A DNA stretch of 64,000 bases from Oncomelania hupensis (GCA_036898135.1 CM072515.1:49208534-49272533), one strand, 5' to 3'; positions 1-10,808 are shown, counted from the first letter of the stretch. Notes: generated by a model from the sequence alone, not told the origin. Program-made: numbers and translations.

Positions 1-422
1 TTTTCAGGCCTGCAATAGATTATTTTTTTAATATTTAATTCATTCTCGATTTTACAGCTGATTATTTTGTTATTTCTTTCTTTGTTTCAATCCCTAATTT
101 GGGAAAACAATGTATTGATTTTAAAGTTTGTCCACAAAAGTTCTTATGAATTACTATTTGGTGAACATATTATTTGGTAGGCACAAATTCTGATACAGAG
201 ACAACTTGCTATTTGAGGGGTTTTGAAGTACACATTCTTTCTTTATTGTTTTGTTTTTTTGTGAACTCATTGGTTGCACCAAAACATTTGGGCTTTAGTG
301 AAGCAGGTTCGATCTTGACTTTAGCAATTTATTTATACATTTTGATTACAGTAGGCAGCACTTTCAGAAAGGCAATATATAGCAACTATCTGTTAATTTT
401 ATCATGCCTTGTTGTGTTTTAG
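1..422 (+). other. Intron or upstream flank of the zinc-finger gene
   Basis: AT-rich sequence ending in a pyrimidine-rich stretch and AG at 421-422, which is the acceptor of the first zinc-finger exon seen here. A short open frame (174-422) runs into the acceptor but has no recognisable domain; I take it as intronic. No other signal is seen. Confidence 0.5.
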
Positions 423-568
423 GATGCTATTAGAATGAACAAGAACCTGCCTCATAACAACAAGAATTGTAGTGATGCCAGAAAATTCTCTATGAGAGCT
501 CCCGAACAACAAAAGCAGACCAAGGGAGACAAACGGAATCGGTACCAGTGTACCATTTGTCATATCAG
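423..568 (+). CDS. C2H2 zinc-finger protein, first exon visible
   Basis: The exon lies between AG at 421-422 and the donor GTTAGC at 569. It opens in phase 0 and ends in phase 2. It encodes a basic, Asn/Gln/Lys-rich linker of about 40 residues and then the first half of finger 1, with the pair CTIC just before the junction. The matching His pair is in the next exon, and joining the two gives exactly 12 residues between Cys and His. The true start of the gene may lie left of the window, because the exon begins at a splice acceptor. The product should be a nuclear DNA-binding protein. Confidence 0.8.
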
Positions 569-1165
569 GTTAGCAGTCTTCTTGTTTGATTGATTGATCT
601 TTTGCGGTTTAGTTTTGTTTTTTCTTAACGCTTTGTTAGCATGCCCAGTTTGATATTCAACTTTCCCTGTGCAGTTTATATCATTATGTGAAATTAACCC
701 CTTTTGCTACAGTCTGATGCATGGTGGGAGCCACATGAGGAGTTTGACTTGAAAGTACCAGAGTGGTCACCGTTTCATTCATCAGCATAAACGTCAATCT
801 CCCATAAATTTTAAAAAAAAAAAATTAAAAAAATGAAGCTATAATTTGATAGGGCTTGTCAAGATGCGCTGTATTTTTTTTTTTAAAAGTGTTATATTAG
901 TTACATTTATTAATTGCATGCTCAAAATCTGATTTTATTTACAACTTTAAATATGATTGTTGTGTTTTTATTTTTTTAAATAGTTTATTTAAATTTATAA
1001 ACTAATTGATTGTACACAATAAATTCAAATTAGTTTTATAATTTTAAATTTTGAATGTTTTTATTTATTAAGCAAACTATAAAGAAAAAAAGAGTTAAGT
1101 TTTTACAATTAAATATTGACTGGTTGATCAATTATTTTGATTTCTTTGTTTTGTATTTGTCACAG
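569..1165 (+). other. Zinc-finger gene intron
   Basis: GT...AG intron of 597 bases, phase 2, AT-rich with poly-A/poly-T runs. I see no gene or repeat of note in it. Confidence 0.75.
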
Positions 1166-1312
1166 GTATTCGCGGTCAGACAGTTTGAAGGTGCATATGC
1201 GCAGGCATTCAGGCGACAGGCCTTTTATCTGCGAAACATGTGGGTCGTCCTTCAGTCGATCATACTGCCTTGCTGCCCATAAAATGACTCACTCTGGTGA
1301 CAAGCCCTTCAG
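1166..1312 (+). CDS. C2H2 zinc-finger protein, exon with fingers 1 (end) and 2
   Basis: The exon is 147 bases long, a multiple of three, with acceptor CACAG at 1161-1165 and donor GTGAGA at 1313; both junctions are phase 2. It supplies the His half of finger 1 (VHMRRH) and all of finger 2 (CETC ... HKMTH), joined by linkers of the HSGDRPF and HSGDKPF type typical of tandem C2H2 fingers. An open frame starting at 1055 reads through the acceptor, but only the part after 1165 is coding. Confidence 0.88.
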
Positions 1313-1862
1313 GTGAGAAGTAGAGAGAGAGAGAGGGAGAGGCATTTGTTATTTTTCTCAGGACAAGCATCATGATCATAGTCCGTCATAAAGTTTGGCT
1401 GTTTGTATAAACGGACATCATATTATCGAGGGTACTGAAAGCCAGGTGTTCACTTTGCTAGCCAGACCCAGATGGAAGTATAGCAACAATGGACAGTGGC
1501 CAGAGCAAACATTTTGCATGGACCCAATAATAGTGTGTTGACCATGAATGCTGCTGCACATCTTCATTTATGTGTGCCTGTTTGCAAAACTGAAAGTGGA
1601 AGTGATGGTTGCACCCAGTACCAAAATCTTTTTCTTTCTCTTTTGCTCTCATTCTGTTTCATTGGGATAATTTGTTTTTAAAGTTGGAAGAAAAAGTACC
1701 TTAGTGGCCATTGCATTGGTTGCTAAAATCTCTTTAGTTTTCTTTTCCTCACATTCTTCATGTCTCTGTAATAATTTGTTTTCTTTCAATTTACAGTAAC
1801 TGTAAAATTCTTTTGATCATTTTGCGGTATGCTTTTCTAATTTTTCTTAATGGTATTTGCAG
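1313..1862 (+). other. Zinc-finger gene intron
   Basis: GT...AG intron of 550 bases, phase 2, with a short GA run at about 1321-1341. No other feature is recognised. Confidence 0.75.
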
Positions 1863-2069
1863 GTGCTGTGAATGCAATGCGACATTTGCACAGTCCGGTA
1901 AGCTGACGATCCACATGAGAAAACATTCTGGTGATAGGCCGTTTCTTTGCAACCTGTGTGGAGTATCATTTGCCCAGAGCGACCGCCTGAAAACACACAT
2001 GCGGAGCCATAGTGGGGTCAAGCCTTACAAATGCTCTGACTGTGGTAAAGGATTCTCACATCCACACAG
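1863..2069 (+). CDS. C2H2 zinc-finger protein, exon with fingers 3, 4 and half of 5
   Basis: The exon is 207 bases, acceptor TTGCAG at 1857-1862, donor GTGAGT at 2070, both phase 2. It encodes finger 3 (CCEC ... HMRKH), finger 4 (CNLC ... HMRSH) and the Cys half of finger 5 (CSDCGKGFSHPH). Finger 5 is completed only by the exon at 12963, nearly 11 kb away: the phase-2 join gives exactly 12 residues between the second Cys and first His. That spacing is strong internal proof of the long intron. Confidence 0.9.
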
Positions 2070-2264
2070 GTGAGTTATGTAGAATTTCTTGTTGCAGCTA
2101 AACTTTTTTGATGGCAATATTTTAGAAGACACCTCATTCGTCAGTGCTAATGAAGTTTTCCTTTCAGGATTTGCACTTATGGTACAATGTGTAATAGATA
2201 TATAATTATATTGTTATGTCTGTGAACGCAAATGTTCACCACAATGGATGCAATAATTTTGGAT

Positions 2265-2560
2265 GCTTGTGCCTTTTTAAATGCTGCCCCATTCAACTGG
2301 AGCAATCTCCCCCTTTCTTCGAGAGTGAGACTTTCAAGAGAGCATTGGAGACATATCTGTTTCCCAAAGCCAGCATTAAACTCTAGCCTCTGTGAAACTG
2401 TAAATATTAAGTACGTATGATTCGTTGTTTAAAACACCGGGTGACTGCTTTCATTTCTCTGTAAGTGCATCGAGCATGTTCTCATAGAATATTTGCTCTT
2501 TACAAGACTGAAGTCATCATCATCAACATTCTCATCATATCATCATTATCATGCAGGAAT
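2265..2560 (+). mobile_element. LINE 3' end fragment (L2/CR1-like)
   Basis: One frame resembles the extreme C-terminus of L2/CR1-type reverse transcriptases (a FNWSNLPLS block and a FPKPALNSS block, separated by a frameshift). It is followed by a tail whose end, with a tract TTTACAAGACTGAAGTCATC and ATC repeats, is the usual 3' tail of such LINEs. The element is 5'-truncated and non-functional. It lies just left of the large DNA transposon. Confidence 0.55.
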
Positions 2561-2732
2561 GCAAAACTGAAAGTATTAGTTCAACCCCTTTTGTTTATGG
2601 TTTTGCGCTTACAGGGTAGACTGAGGAAGTGTGATTGTTTAGATTTAGACCAGGCTGACTTTTAATGGACGCATAATAAGGGTTAGTCTTAAATAACGAC
2701 AACTCTTGCAAAACGTTTGAAATCGATTTAAG

Positions 2733-2752
2733 TCCCTTGATACTACAGACAA
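2733..2752 (+). repeat. Left inverted repeat of the YqaJ/THAP element
   Basis: The 20-base core reads TCCCTTGATACTACAGACAA here. The reverse complement of the right end differs only at two adjacent bases. It lies immediately upstream of the SAP-domain coding region, mirroring its partner upstream of the THAP start. Confidence 0.6.
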
Positions 2753-2754
2753 AG

Positions 2755-3142
2755 TTCCGGTCTTTCGTAATTGCGTTTACGTGGAAAACAACGACTGAAC
2801 TGCAAACATATTTGAAAGAAAGAGGAGTGCGCTTCTCCAATCAGCGCAAGACAGAGCTTCAGGATTTATGTAACAATGCAGAAGAGATCGGACTACAAGT
2901 TGATCGAGAAGGAGTGGTCGAAGACCGAGGAGAAGTAATAGAAAAGAAGCTTACCGACGGGAAGACCAAGCTCACGAACCCTAGCCTCCTGAGTGAAAAT
3001 GCTGATATTGGGAGTTTACCGGTTTTTTCAAGCTTTGACATCTGCACATATCTCCTGAGCAACAATGTGCCATTTACCTCGATTCGGGAGTACAAGCAAT
3101 CGGAAGCTTTTACAATGATGGAAGATGGCCACGTCCACTCAG
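2755..3142 (+). CDS. YqaJ-family transposon protein, exon 1 (SAP-like domain)
   Basis: The frame encodes a SAP-like DNA-binding helix pair near its start (TTELQTYLKERGVRFSNQRK, then ELQDLCNNA), followed by a charged linker and a block FDICTYLLSNNVPF. Donor GTACAG is at 3143, phase 1. No in-frame ATG precedes the SAP segment. By alignment with the opposite end of the element, an ATT at about 2769 sits where the THAP gene has its ATG, so the start codon may be lost. This is the N-terminal part of the accessory protein, expected to bind DNA in the nucleus. Confidence 0.65.
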
Positions 3143-3338
3143 GTACAGTTTTCATCTAACTCAGTTCAGAATATCATTAATCATTTGAATGATATGACAT
3201 GTAAATGTAATGAATAAGATTTTGTGTCATGCCACACATTGATGATTGAATAGAAATGATTTGAATGTTTAAATTTAAAAAAACTAACTAATAATTTACA
3301 TTGGGGGAAAAACTCAATACACACTTTTTGCTGTGCAG

Positions 3339-3525
3339 TTGAGGTTATAACACTTGATGAAGTTGGCTACTTTGCCCTGAAGGCAAACGTCAAGCAAAGG
3401 ACATCGACAAGGGATAAAGATCCTGTGAGTGGGAGGTCTGCCTATTCCTGTTGGGCTATTATCACAAATGTGAACACTGACAGCAGAAGCCGAATCTTGT
3501 CAGCTTTTTGCAACTGCAAAGGAGG
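3339..3525 (+). CDS. YqaJ-family transposon protein, exon 2 (SWIM first half)
   Basis: Acceptor GTGCAG ends at 3338 and donor GTAAGT starts at 3526. It joins exon 1 in phase 1 and exon 3 in phase 2 without a break. It encodes a beta-rich segment (DEVGYFALKANVKQ, SCWAIITNV) ending in FCNCKGG, which is the CxC half of a SWIM zinc finger. The open frame across both junctions supports this exon. Confidence 0.7.
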
Positions 3526-3532
3526 GTAAGTA

Positions 3533-3594
<62 letters not shown>

Positions 3595-4037
3595 TTTCCA
3601 CAAGTCTTACATTTTTAAAAAATAAAGTTATGATCAGATTAGAATTTAGATCTGTAGTACTTTAGTAGTTTAGGTAGTCAACTGTATTACTTTTCTTGCC
3701 CTTTGCAGTTGGCTGTAGTTAATTTATCTGCTTTAATTGTATTAAAGTACAGTTTATTCTGTGTTTGTTGAAATGATGCATTAACTAACAATAAATTAAC
3801 GAACAATATTCATGGTGTCCAACGCACACACACACATGGTCTGAATAGTAACTGCATGTGCATACATGTACACATAATCATAAGTACTGTACTCTTTTAC
3901 AGATAGTAATTACAATTTAGGTTTTTAAAATCAACAATAATCTTAATTTTGTGACTGTGAGATTCACAAAGAAGATAATTAAGATGAGTTTCTATTTCAT
4001 CTGTTTTAATTATTTATTTTTGTGATTGGTTCAACAG
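3526..4037 (+). other. Intron in the YqaJ gene with an (ATT)n tract
   Basis: GT...AG intron that splits the SWIM finger. It contains an (ATT)n microsatellite at about 3538-3590 and otherwise AT-rich DNA. Confidence 0.65.
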
Positions 4038-4208
4038 AATGGATGGTTGCTGTCGCCATGTTCTAGCAGCCCTATATGAGGTTGACTTTCTGGAAGACAG
4101 AAGGAAGAGTGTGACAGAAGAAGCCTGTATCTGGCTTCGACGCTGTAAGACCGATACCGCAGCAGTGCTGTTAACTGAAGTGAATACTGGTGATAAATAC
4201 GGTCACAG
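4038..4208 (+). CDS. YqaJ-family transposon protein, exon 3 (SWIM second half)
   Basis: Acceptor AACAG ends at 4037 and donor GTGAGA starts at 4209. The exon begins with the second half of the SWIM finger (CCRHVLAALYEV, giving C-x-H after the earlier C-x-C), followed by a helical segment with EEACIWLRRCKTD. In related transposon proteins a SWIM finger of this kind precedes the YqaJ nuclease. It ends in phase 2 and fits the exon at 5601. Confidence 0.72.
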
Positions 4209-4264
4209 GTGAGAAGGGCAATTTCTTGAGTAAATAGTTATTATATTTACATGTATGTATATAC

Positions 4265-4790
4265 CATAATTTGATGATGATGATGTCTTGTATAGCGCCT
4301 TTTCCATTTCAGTAGATATACTCAATGCATATGCGGAGGGAGGGGAGGAAGTAGGAAGTGTGTGGGGGGGGATCCCCCCCAAAAAGTTGGGGGTAGCCAT
4401 GAGTACACATATATATTTTACAGTTCTGGGGCAAACTTGGTCAAAATGAATTGTTCAAAAGATGCGTTTTCATTGCCTTTTTGATTAAGGACAAACTATT
4501 CCTTTGCTTCAGTGGAAGAGGCAGTGAATTTCAGAGATTCAGAGCAGAATATTTAAAAGCTCTGTAGCCCATAATTTTCTTGTTTGTGTTGCCATCACAG
4601 TTGCTTGATGTTCAAGATCAGGTATAATAATATAGATTACAGGTCTATATGAATCCCATCTGCAATTTGTAGTCAAAGCAAGTGGCACACTAAATCTAAA
4701 ACTGACTCCAGTTTTGCGGAGATAGCAAACCAGAGGACCCAGAGCTTGGACTGAACTTGCACCCATCAGATACTATTGATTAAAAAGCTA
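4265..4790 (-). mobile_element. LINE 3' fragment in a YqaJ-gene intron
   Basis: Read on the minus strand, the sequence ends in GGCGCTATACAAGACATCAT and further ATC repeats, the characteristic 3' tail of L2/CR1-like LINEs. Upstream peptide fragments resemble a decayed C-terminus of reverse transcriptase. It is 5'-truncated and inserted in the intron between the SWIM exon and the YqaJ exon. Confidence 0.5.
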
Positions 4791-5224
4791 GAAGCTAGAG
4801 CCTCTTAGAGTAAAAATGTAAAAGCAAAAAACAAATAAATAAATCACAGCATTTTTTTAATACTATAACTATTCTGTTAAACTTATTATAATCTATTGTG
4901 TGCTTTTTTTATTTTTAAAAATATATAATGTATTGTATGTTGTTTTTTTCTATTTAATACTTTAAAAAATAATAAATCATGAAATGATTTCCAACATATA
5001 TAATACATGCTAGAGCTTTTTAAAAATTGAGCATAATCAATGTATGTGCCCAAAATCAAAAGAGAAAAAATATATTCTGTATTAGAGTTTACTTCCAGCA
5101 TGAATTATAAGCAAGCTAGAGCATTGTTGGAAAACTGAGTATGATGAATAGGTTAAACAAAACACAAACACCAAGAAAAATTAGAAAATTCTGATAAATA
5201 GGACTAGGAGTACTTCCTAAATAG

Positions 5225-5350
5225 CTGTCAACATGTATTTTGTACCGCTTTTCAGGGGAAGCAACTCTCATTGACCTACTTTCTGTTTATGCTGTCAACA
5301 TGTATTGTGTAACCGCATTTCAGGGGAAGCAACCTACTTTCGGTTTATTT
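5225..5350. repeat. Tandem duplication of about 67 bp
   Basis: Two adjacent copies each carry CTGTCAACATGTATT, then TTTCAGGGGAAGCAAC and a TACTTTCKGTTTAT end. The copies are intronic in the YqaJ gene. No function is suggested. Confidence 0.7.
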
Positions 5351-5600
5351 AGGGATAATGCCTATTCTATGATGTATTTTTTCTATTAAATTTTATTTTA
5401 GTCTATTATTTTTTATTTATCATTTCCAGCATTTATTTATAAGAAGCCAGAGCCTTCATTGATGTTCATACTGATTGTGTTGTGTGGATACGCGACAAAA
5501 TGAATCCAAATTTTTATTTTTTTTATTTTATTGTATTTATATTTAGTTTTTAAAATTATTTCTATACATGTATGTATTTAATAATGTATTTTGTTTGCAG

Positions 5601-6292
5601 GGGGCTATGTGCACAAAGACTCAAGCCCACTGAAGATCTCTACAAGCCAGTGCCCATGACAGAGGCGTTGCCGCAGGTGGAGGCGTTCTTTCAAGGTGTC
5701 AAGGAACATCTGCCTAGCAGTTGCATTATGGATATATGGGAACAACGCACAGAGTTGTCTTTAGCACCTCATCTCAGAACAGATAGCCCTTCTATTCTAT
5801 TCGTCTGGCATCTTTCTGCAACAATCACAAATGTTCTGCATCAGACTGTGTATGTGGTAAGCTGTTTTTGCAGAAATTGCAGTACACTTCACTGGAAAGG
5901 GACCTCATTGAAGAAGATACAAGAGGCCAGCACAAGAACACAGTAAGGAGAAGGGGTCTTTTGACAGCTTCTAATATTAAGCGTATTCTGAGTTCGAGGG
6001 ATGAAGCCAGGACTGCTGAGACACTTGCACGTGCAGAAACACATGAGCTCAGTGTTCCAGCAGTTAAATTTGGAAAGAAAAATGAGTCAACAGCACTTCG
6101 GCTTTTTGTCCGCACCCTCAGATACAGGCACAGAAAATGTTCTGTTGAGGTTCCTGGTTTAATTGTGTCACAGGTTAACAGTTTCCTCGCTGGCAGTCCA
6201 GATGCAATTGCCACATGCTCACATTGTGGGAAGTTCGTTGTAGAAATTAAGTGCCTCTACGCAAAGCAAAACTCACACCAGTACCAGGAACA
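5601..6292 (+). pseudogene. YqaJ-like nuclease exon, frameshifted
   Basis: Acceptor TTTGCAG ends at 5600, in phase with exon 3. The first part reads through GLCAQRLKPTEDLYKPVP to about 5800. The frame then shifts by one base, because a Cys/His-rich stretch (CNNHKCSASDCVCGKLF) and the YqaJ domain continue in the other frame. The YqaJ motifs are clear: RRGLLTASNIKRI, an acidic residue in FGKKNEST, the aspartate of GSPDAI (codon 6201-6203), and the VVEIKC pair with Glu at 6243-6245 and Lys at 6249-6251. These match the metal-binding D-(ExK) core of lambda-exonuclease/YqaJ nucleases. The C-terminal part of the fold is short or missing: only a QNSHQYQEQV remnant precedes the repeats. Confidence 0.75.
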
Positions 6293-6299
6293 GGTTGCT

Positions 6300-6830
6300 G
6301 CTGCAACAGCCCCAGCGCCCCAAGACAGCCACTCTCTGCAGCTGCTTGCTGCTGCCGCCCTAACACCTCCCACCAGCCACCTGCTGCCACCGCCCCAACG
6401 CCTAAATACAGCCACTCTCTGCAGCCGCCTGCTGTCACAGTCCCAAAGCCCCAAGACAGCCACTCTCTGCAGCCGCTTGCTGCTGCAGGCCCAACGTCTC
6501 AAGGCAGCCACTCTCTACAGCCGCCTGCTGCCACCGTCTCAACGCCCCAAGACAGCCACTCTCTGCAGCCACTTGCTGCCACAGTCCCAAAGCCCCACAA
6601 AGGCCACTCTCTGCAGATGCCTGTTACTACAACCCCAATGCTCCAAGACAGCAGCTCTCTGCAACCGCCTGTTGCCACGGTTCCAACGCCCCAAGATGGC
6701 CCTTCTCTGCAGCCGCCTACTGCCATAGCCCCTACACCCCAAGGCAGCCATTCTCCGCAGCCACCTGCTGCCAAAGCCCCAGCGCCCCAAGATGGCCCCT
6801 CTCTGCAGCTGCCCGTTGCCACAGCCGCAT
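6300..6830 (+). repeat. 48-bp coding minisatellite between YqaJ and OTU regions
   Basis: About eleven units with a period of exactly 48 bases (16 codons). In the OTU frame they encode variants of PTPQDSHSLQPLAATV. Because the period is a multiple of three and stop codons are absent, several frames on both strands stay open across the array. It forms a Pro/Gln/Ser-rich linker between the nuclease and the OTU region, unless it is spliced out (a possible donor lies near 6292). Confidence 0.85.
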
Positions 6831-6835
6831 CATCC

Positions 6836-7377
6836 ACCATCATTCGCACCAATCCAGATGGAAGATGTTTTTTTCGATGCTTAGCAATAGCTCTTCATGA
6901 TGACCTGAAAGTATGTAAACGAGACCAGAATCATCTACCTGTAACAGAATCTGCCAAAATAAAAGAAGAAGTAGAAGCAGATCGTTTACGTATTCAGACC
7001 GTTGCCTCAGTAAAGGACAATGCGGCTGAACTCGCCATGGACTCATTTGTGCAGCTGAATGCAGACATGCCAAATGCTCCCTTCAAAACTCTTGAAGACA
7101 GGATGAAAATGATGTCTGATCCTAAAACATGTGTTGGAGAGCTTGAAATTGCTTTTGCAAGCAGGTCGTTACAGACACCAATTTTAATTTATGTTGGTGG
7201 TAGCACAAGCATATATGCAAAACAACGCATCCACAGATATGCTTTGGTCAAGAATACTCTGCTGAACCCATTAGTTTGTTGTATCAAACATTTGAAGCCC
7301 AGGAGTCAGGCCACTATGACTTGATTCAAGCTTTTGAGGGGAAAAAACTGACCCGTAAGCGAAAATTGCACTATTAG
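6836..7377 (+). pseudogene. OTU-like cysteine protease domain, frameshifted at the end
   Basis: The frame continues from the repeat array into IIRTNPDGRCFFRCLAIALH, an OTU catalytic-Cys motif (D-G-x-C, Cys codon 6866-6868). Next come helical segments and GELEIAFASRSLQTPILIYV, matching the OTU core. The final OTU block, with PISLLYQTFEAQESGHYDLI and the catalytic His at 7312-7314, is in another frame, so a one-base frameshift lies near 7230-7243. In that frame a stop follows at 7375-7377. OTU domains cleave ubiquitin-like chains. Their use in transposons is known mainly from Helitron-type elements, so the link to a YqaJ protein is unusual. Confidence 0.72.
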
Positions 7378-8898
7378 TGTTAGATAATGTTTACATTTTG
7401 TGTGTGTGTGTGTGTGTTGACACATTCAGTACGAATTGTATTGTAGCTGTGTTTGCTACTTAGTACTATCTTAGTTTCTAGGAGTAAGAAAACAAAATTT
7501 GCTAAAGAAAAATATATAATGGCACTTGGTAGTCCCATTAACAGTAATCAGTCTGGAACAAATAAAATTATAGACAGCCAACGTTTTTTGTACATATATC
7601 TTTTAGTTCTCAAGGTTATGATTTTTATAAACATTTCATGTGGTAATATAGCCAGAATAGACTAGCTATTATTATTATTCTAATCTACAGCTACCGAGTT
7701 GCTGTGTGCTATGGGGAACAACTTGTGTTGGTTCAAAATAACGGTGTCAGACTACTGTATAATGGCTTGACAGCCTACGAAATCTGTATACTATATTATA
7801 AAGCGGCAATTTTTTTTAATTTTTTTATTTTAGGCATTCAGTTAAGTTAAACTGTTTCAATCACTTGCAATTGGATTTTATTTACACTTGCTGGTCTCTG
7901 TGTCACAAAGTTTGATTTGGCTAGGTTGTGTCCATAGATCTTACCGCAAGTGTTGTAGGATTTTTAAGTATGGAGGTGTGCGTGTGCTGGACTGTGATGG
8001 AGAGAACTGGACCGGCGTCATTTTTCCAAAAACTGACGCATTTCCTTTTTTATTTGGCATGGGGGTGTTTGTTATGTACGTGCTTGAGTGTGATACTGAT
8101 AGACAACAGACTGTCGTTTCTCCGATAATTATAGTGAATTTGAAACAGTTATTATTTTGCAATGTATTAATTTTATTTGGCCTAAACGTTGTGTTTTATT
8201 CAAACTTTGAAATTGGCTACTATCTGCGGAGGTGTATATTTGAAATTAATGTCAATGAATTAATCATGTGCAAGGCCAAATGAAAATATTAATGTTTTTA
8301 AGGCAGTTATCACCAATACAAAATGCTGTCAACTGTTTCTGCTTTTTATTTGTTGACAGTGTGATTGTGACTATTACATTGCACATCACAAGTTTGTTTG
8401 TTTTCTTACACACAACACGCACACATAGTCACACATTTGTAAATTATGTTGTGTAAAACGTTCCATCTCCAACAAACAAACCAAGCATAAAACAAAACAC
8501 TGTTCAAGACTGCAATATTTCTTTCTTTTACTGTCAGTATGAACAGATGTGGGTAACTATGTTTGCATCCAATACAAAAAGCAGTTGGGGGAGGGGGGGG
8601 GGGGGGGGGAACCCACTCTTATTGATCCAAATGCTTTACAGGCACAGGCAAATTACATGTTGAGCTTATGAACAATTGATCATGTTTTTAAATTATTATT
8701 AAATTAAAAATACATCCGCGAAGAGAAAAAAAACCGCACACACAATTTTTGAAACTTAGCAAGCTTAGTTGACGTAATGGTACAATGAACAACGTCAACC
8801 AACACATTATTCTAAATCTTTTTAATTTAGCACAATAAATGTAAAGCAATTGCAATTAATACATTGTTTGCAATCCGGTATTTAATATACAGTATTGT
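7378..8898. other. Non-coding interior of the element between its convergent genes
   Basis: AT-rich sequence with a short (GT)n at about 7401-7415, a G-run near 8586-8609 and no convincing coding region. An open frame at 7888-8283 has no recognisable domain. It probably holds the 3' untranslated regions of both genes. Confidence 0.5.
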
Positions 8899-9023
8899 CT
8901 ATCCTATCCTGTCCCGTAACCCGGAGGTCGTAGGGGCACCACAGATGATCGTTTAACCAGCATACTCCATCTTTCTCTGTCCTCAGCAGCCCTGATGGCT
9001 TCGCTCAGTGTCAAACCAGTATC
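8899..9023 (-). mobile_element. 5'-truncated 3' end of LINE family B
   Basis: The reverse complement matches the last ~125 bases of the LINE at 53.0-53.1 kb (ACACTGAGCGAAGCCATC ... GGGTTACGGGACAGGATAGG). It is flanked by perfect 9-bp direct repeats CAGTATTGT at 8890-8898 and 9024-9032, which are target-site duplications. It inserted into the older DNA transposon. Confidence 0.85.
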
Positions 9024-9227
9024 CAGTATTGTAATTGACATCATTTAAACAAAACAGGTCAGAACTTGCAATCAACAAGTAATTAGTAAGTTATTTGTTT
9101 TTCAACATTCTTTTTCCATCCAAAAGGCAAAATATTCTCATAATTCTTTCTATAGCTTGCATACACAAGCAAGTTATAAAACAGCGTCTTTTGTGATCTT
9201 CACATGGCATTTACTGACATTGATTGT

Positions 9228-9890
9228 TTAGCACAAACGCTGCTGCAGATTACACAATACAGTTATGATTGTCAAAATCTGATTCAAAAGAAATCTAAGT
9301 TTTAGAAATATCACACCATGGAGAATCTTAAAAGTTTTCATGCGGCCAATTGCTCGCTCAACCTGTATTCTGACTGAAGCTATCCTCCTGGATAGTTTCA
9401 CTGACTTAGTTGATAGCTGACCACCTCTACTAAAAGCAGGCATGTTAAGAGTTGCTTTCTTTTTCAAAAGTAGGTCTCTAATGTTAAAGCCACGGTCAGC
9501 CATGATGTCATCTCCTTCTTCTAACGTGTGCAGAAAACCACATTTCTCAACAATAGATCTGTCTGAAACTGAGCCAGCATGCACTTTAGATAAGTATGTA
9601 ATTGCCCCTGATGGCATTATTTCAACAAATAGCTTGCCTGTGTTGTAGTGTTTATAATTGCTAAATGTGATTCTCTAGGTCTTTGGGCGAAAAGATTTCT
9701 CAATTCTGAATTCTGTGCAATCGATGATGCATCTAGTTTTAGGAAAGTTCTGAAAACAATCGGGCAAATTCTGACGACAAAGCTCTTTGCTTGGCCACAA
9801 AAGCAGTGGTTTTAAGCACTGATTTAAAACATTAACTTACGTTATGAAAATTCGACTAACATGAGACTGAGAAATGCCAAACAAAAAAGA
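9228..9890 (-). pseudogene. THAP-type transposase, DDE_Tnp_4 catalytic region
   Basis: Reading down the minus strand: a helix-turn-helix block (GISQSHVSRIF), then TRCIIDCTEF with the first catalytic Asp, NYKHYNTGK, MPSGAITYLS, HAGSVSDRSIV, MADRGF with the second Asp, and VERAIGRMK with the Glu. The protein ends CNLQQRLC at 9228. This is the DDE_Tnp_4 fold found in PIF/Harbinger-related and THAP-bearing transposases. An in-frame TAG at 9677-9675 (probably once CAG) and a TAA just after the HTH (about 9840) interrupt it. Confidence 0.8.
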
Positions 9891-9903
9891 TAAGTGTATT
9901 GTG

Positions 9904-10374
9904 TCAAAGCCTCCTAATTCTAACAAGTGTCAATATCACTGCTTCAAATTGCGAAATATTGTATCCACGACAACCTTTGCTGCCCAACCTCCCAGAAACC
10001 ACACTATTTCTTCCACCCCAGTATTTAATGTTACGTGATGCACTGCCTATCCACTGAAAGAGAAATGTAAGGAATACGACAGTGGGAACACCTGTATACT
10101 GAAAACAGGACTGGTCACTTCTCAAAATCATTCTTACAAATGATTGACCAACTATCATCTTCTCTTCTTGAGAACTCAGCTGAATTTGTTCGCCGCATCC
10201 TTTGCATTTGATAGGATCTTTTCCTAACAAAAAGCCTTGTGCGGTTTCCTGCAAAGACTTAGATTCTTTCCTGGTTGTCTGTTCTTGTGAAGTTAAAGAC
10301 TTTTCACCACCAGCACAAGTATGCGACCTTGAATCTCCAGAAGTAGCTGGCAAACCATGCTCTTTGTGGCTCTG
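9904..10374 (-). pseudogene. THAP-type transposase, central exon with Cys motif
   Basis: The acceptor TTTATCAG ends just above 10374; the exon starts QSHKEHGLPATSG in phase 0. It has a C-x2-C motif (CKGCGE), then FQYTGVP, NIKYWGG and VILTLVRIRR, typical of the segment before the DDE core in THAP transposases. A one-base frameshift near 9920 separates it from the HTH/DDE part. Its first residues resemble the two exons at 10880 and 11437, so it is the third member of a multiplied exon set. Confidence 0.72.
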
Positions 10375-10749
10375 CTGATAAACAAGCAAAACAAATATAA
10401 AAATTACCATCTCTGTAAAAATACAAATACAGAATATTGAATCTGCATTTTCTTCAACAAAACAGAAAAAGAAATGAGCCAAATCATAACAACAAAATAT
10501 AAGGTGTGCTTTTGGGTTCTTGGATATTCTATAAATCTATTGTTATAAAATAATACTTTATCTCTCAATGGTCTCTGCTTTTAATTTTATTAACATCCCA
10601 TCCCTTAAAAAAAATCAATGGTCTAACATGAAAACCTTTCTGTTCAAGTTCAAACAATATTCCTTTTTTTCCCAAGCATCCTCAGTATTCCTCCCCATAC
10701 TCTGTGGTTGGTCAAATTGTTTATTCACCTTGTTTAGATAATAATGGTG

Positions 10750-10769
10750 TGAGTGTGTGTGTGTTATGG

Positions 10770-10804
<35 letters not shown>

Positions 10805-10808
10805 AATA

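Noticed and set aside
1055..1282. ATG-initiated frame across 1055-1282
   Set aside because: It reads from intron into exon in the wrong frame; the zinc-finger frame from 1166 is supported by splice sites and Cys/His spacing.
6257..6852. Long minus-strand frames over the 48-bp repeat array
   Set aside because: They are by-products of a stop-poor repeat whose period is a multiple of three; the + strand frame connects to YqaJ and OTU motifs.
7888..8283. 131-codon hypothetical protein
   Set aside because: No domain, splice support or compositional bias; it lies between the convergent 3' ends of the transposon genes.
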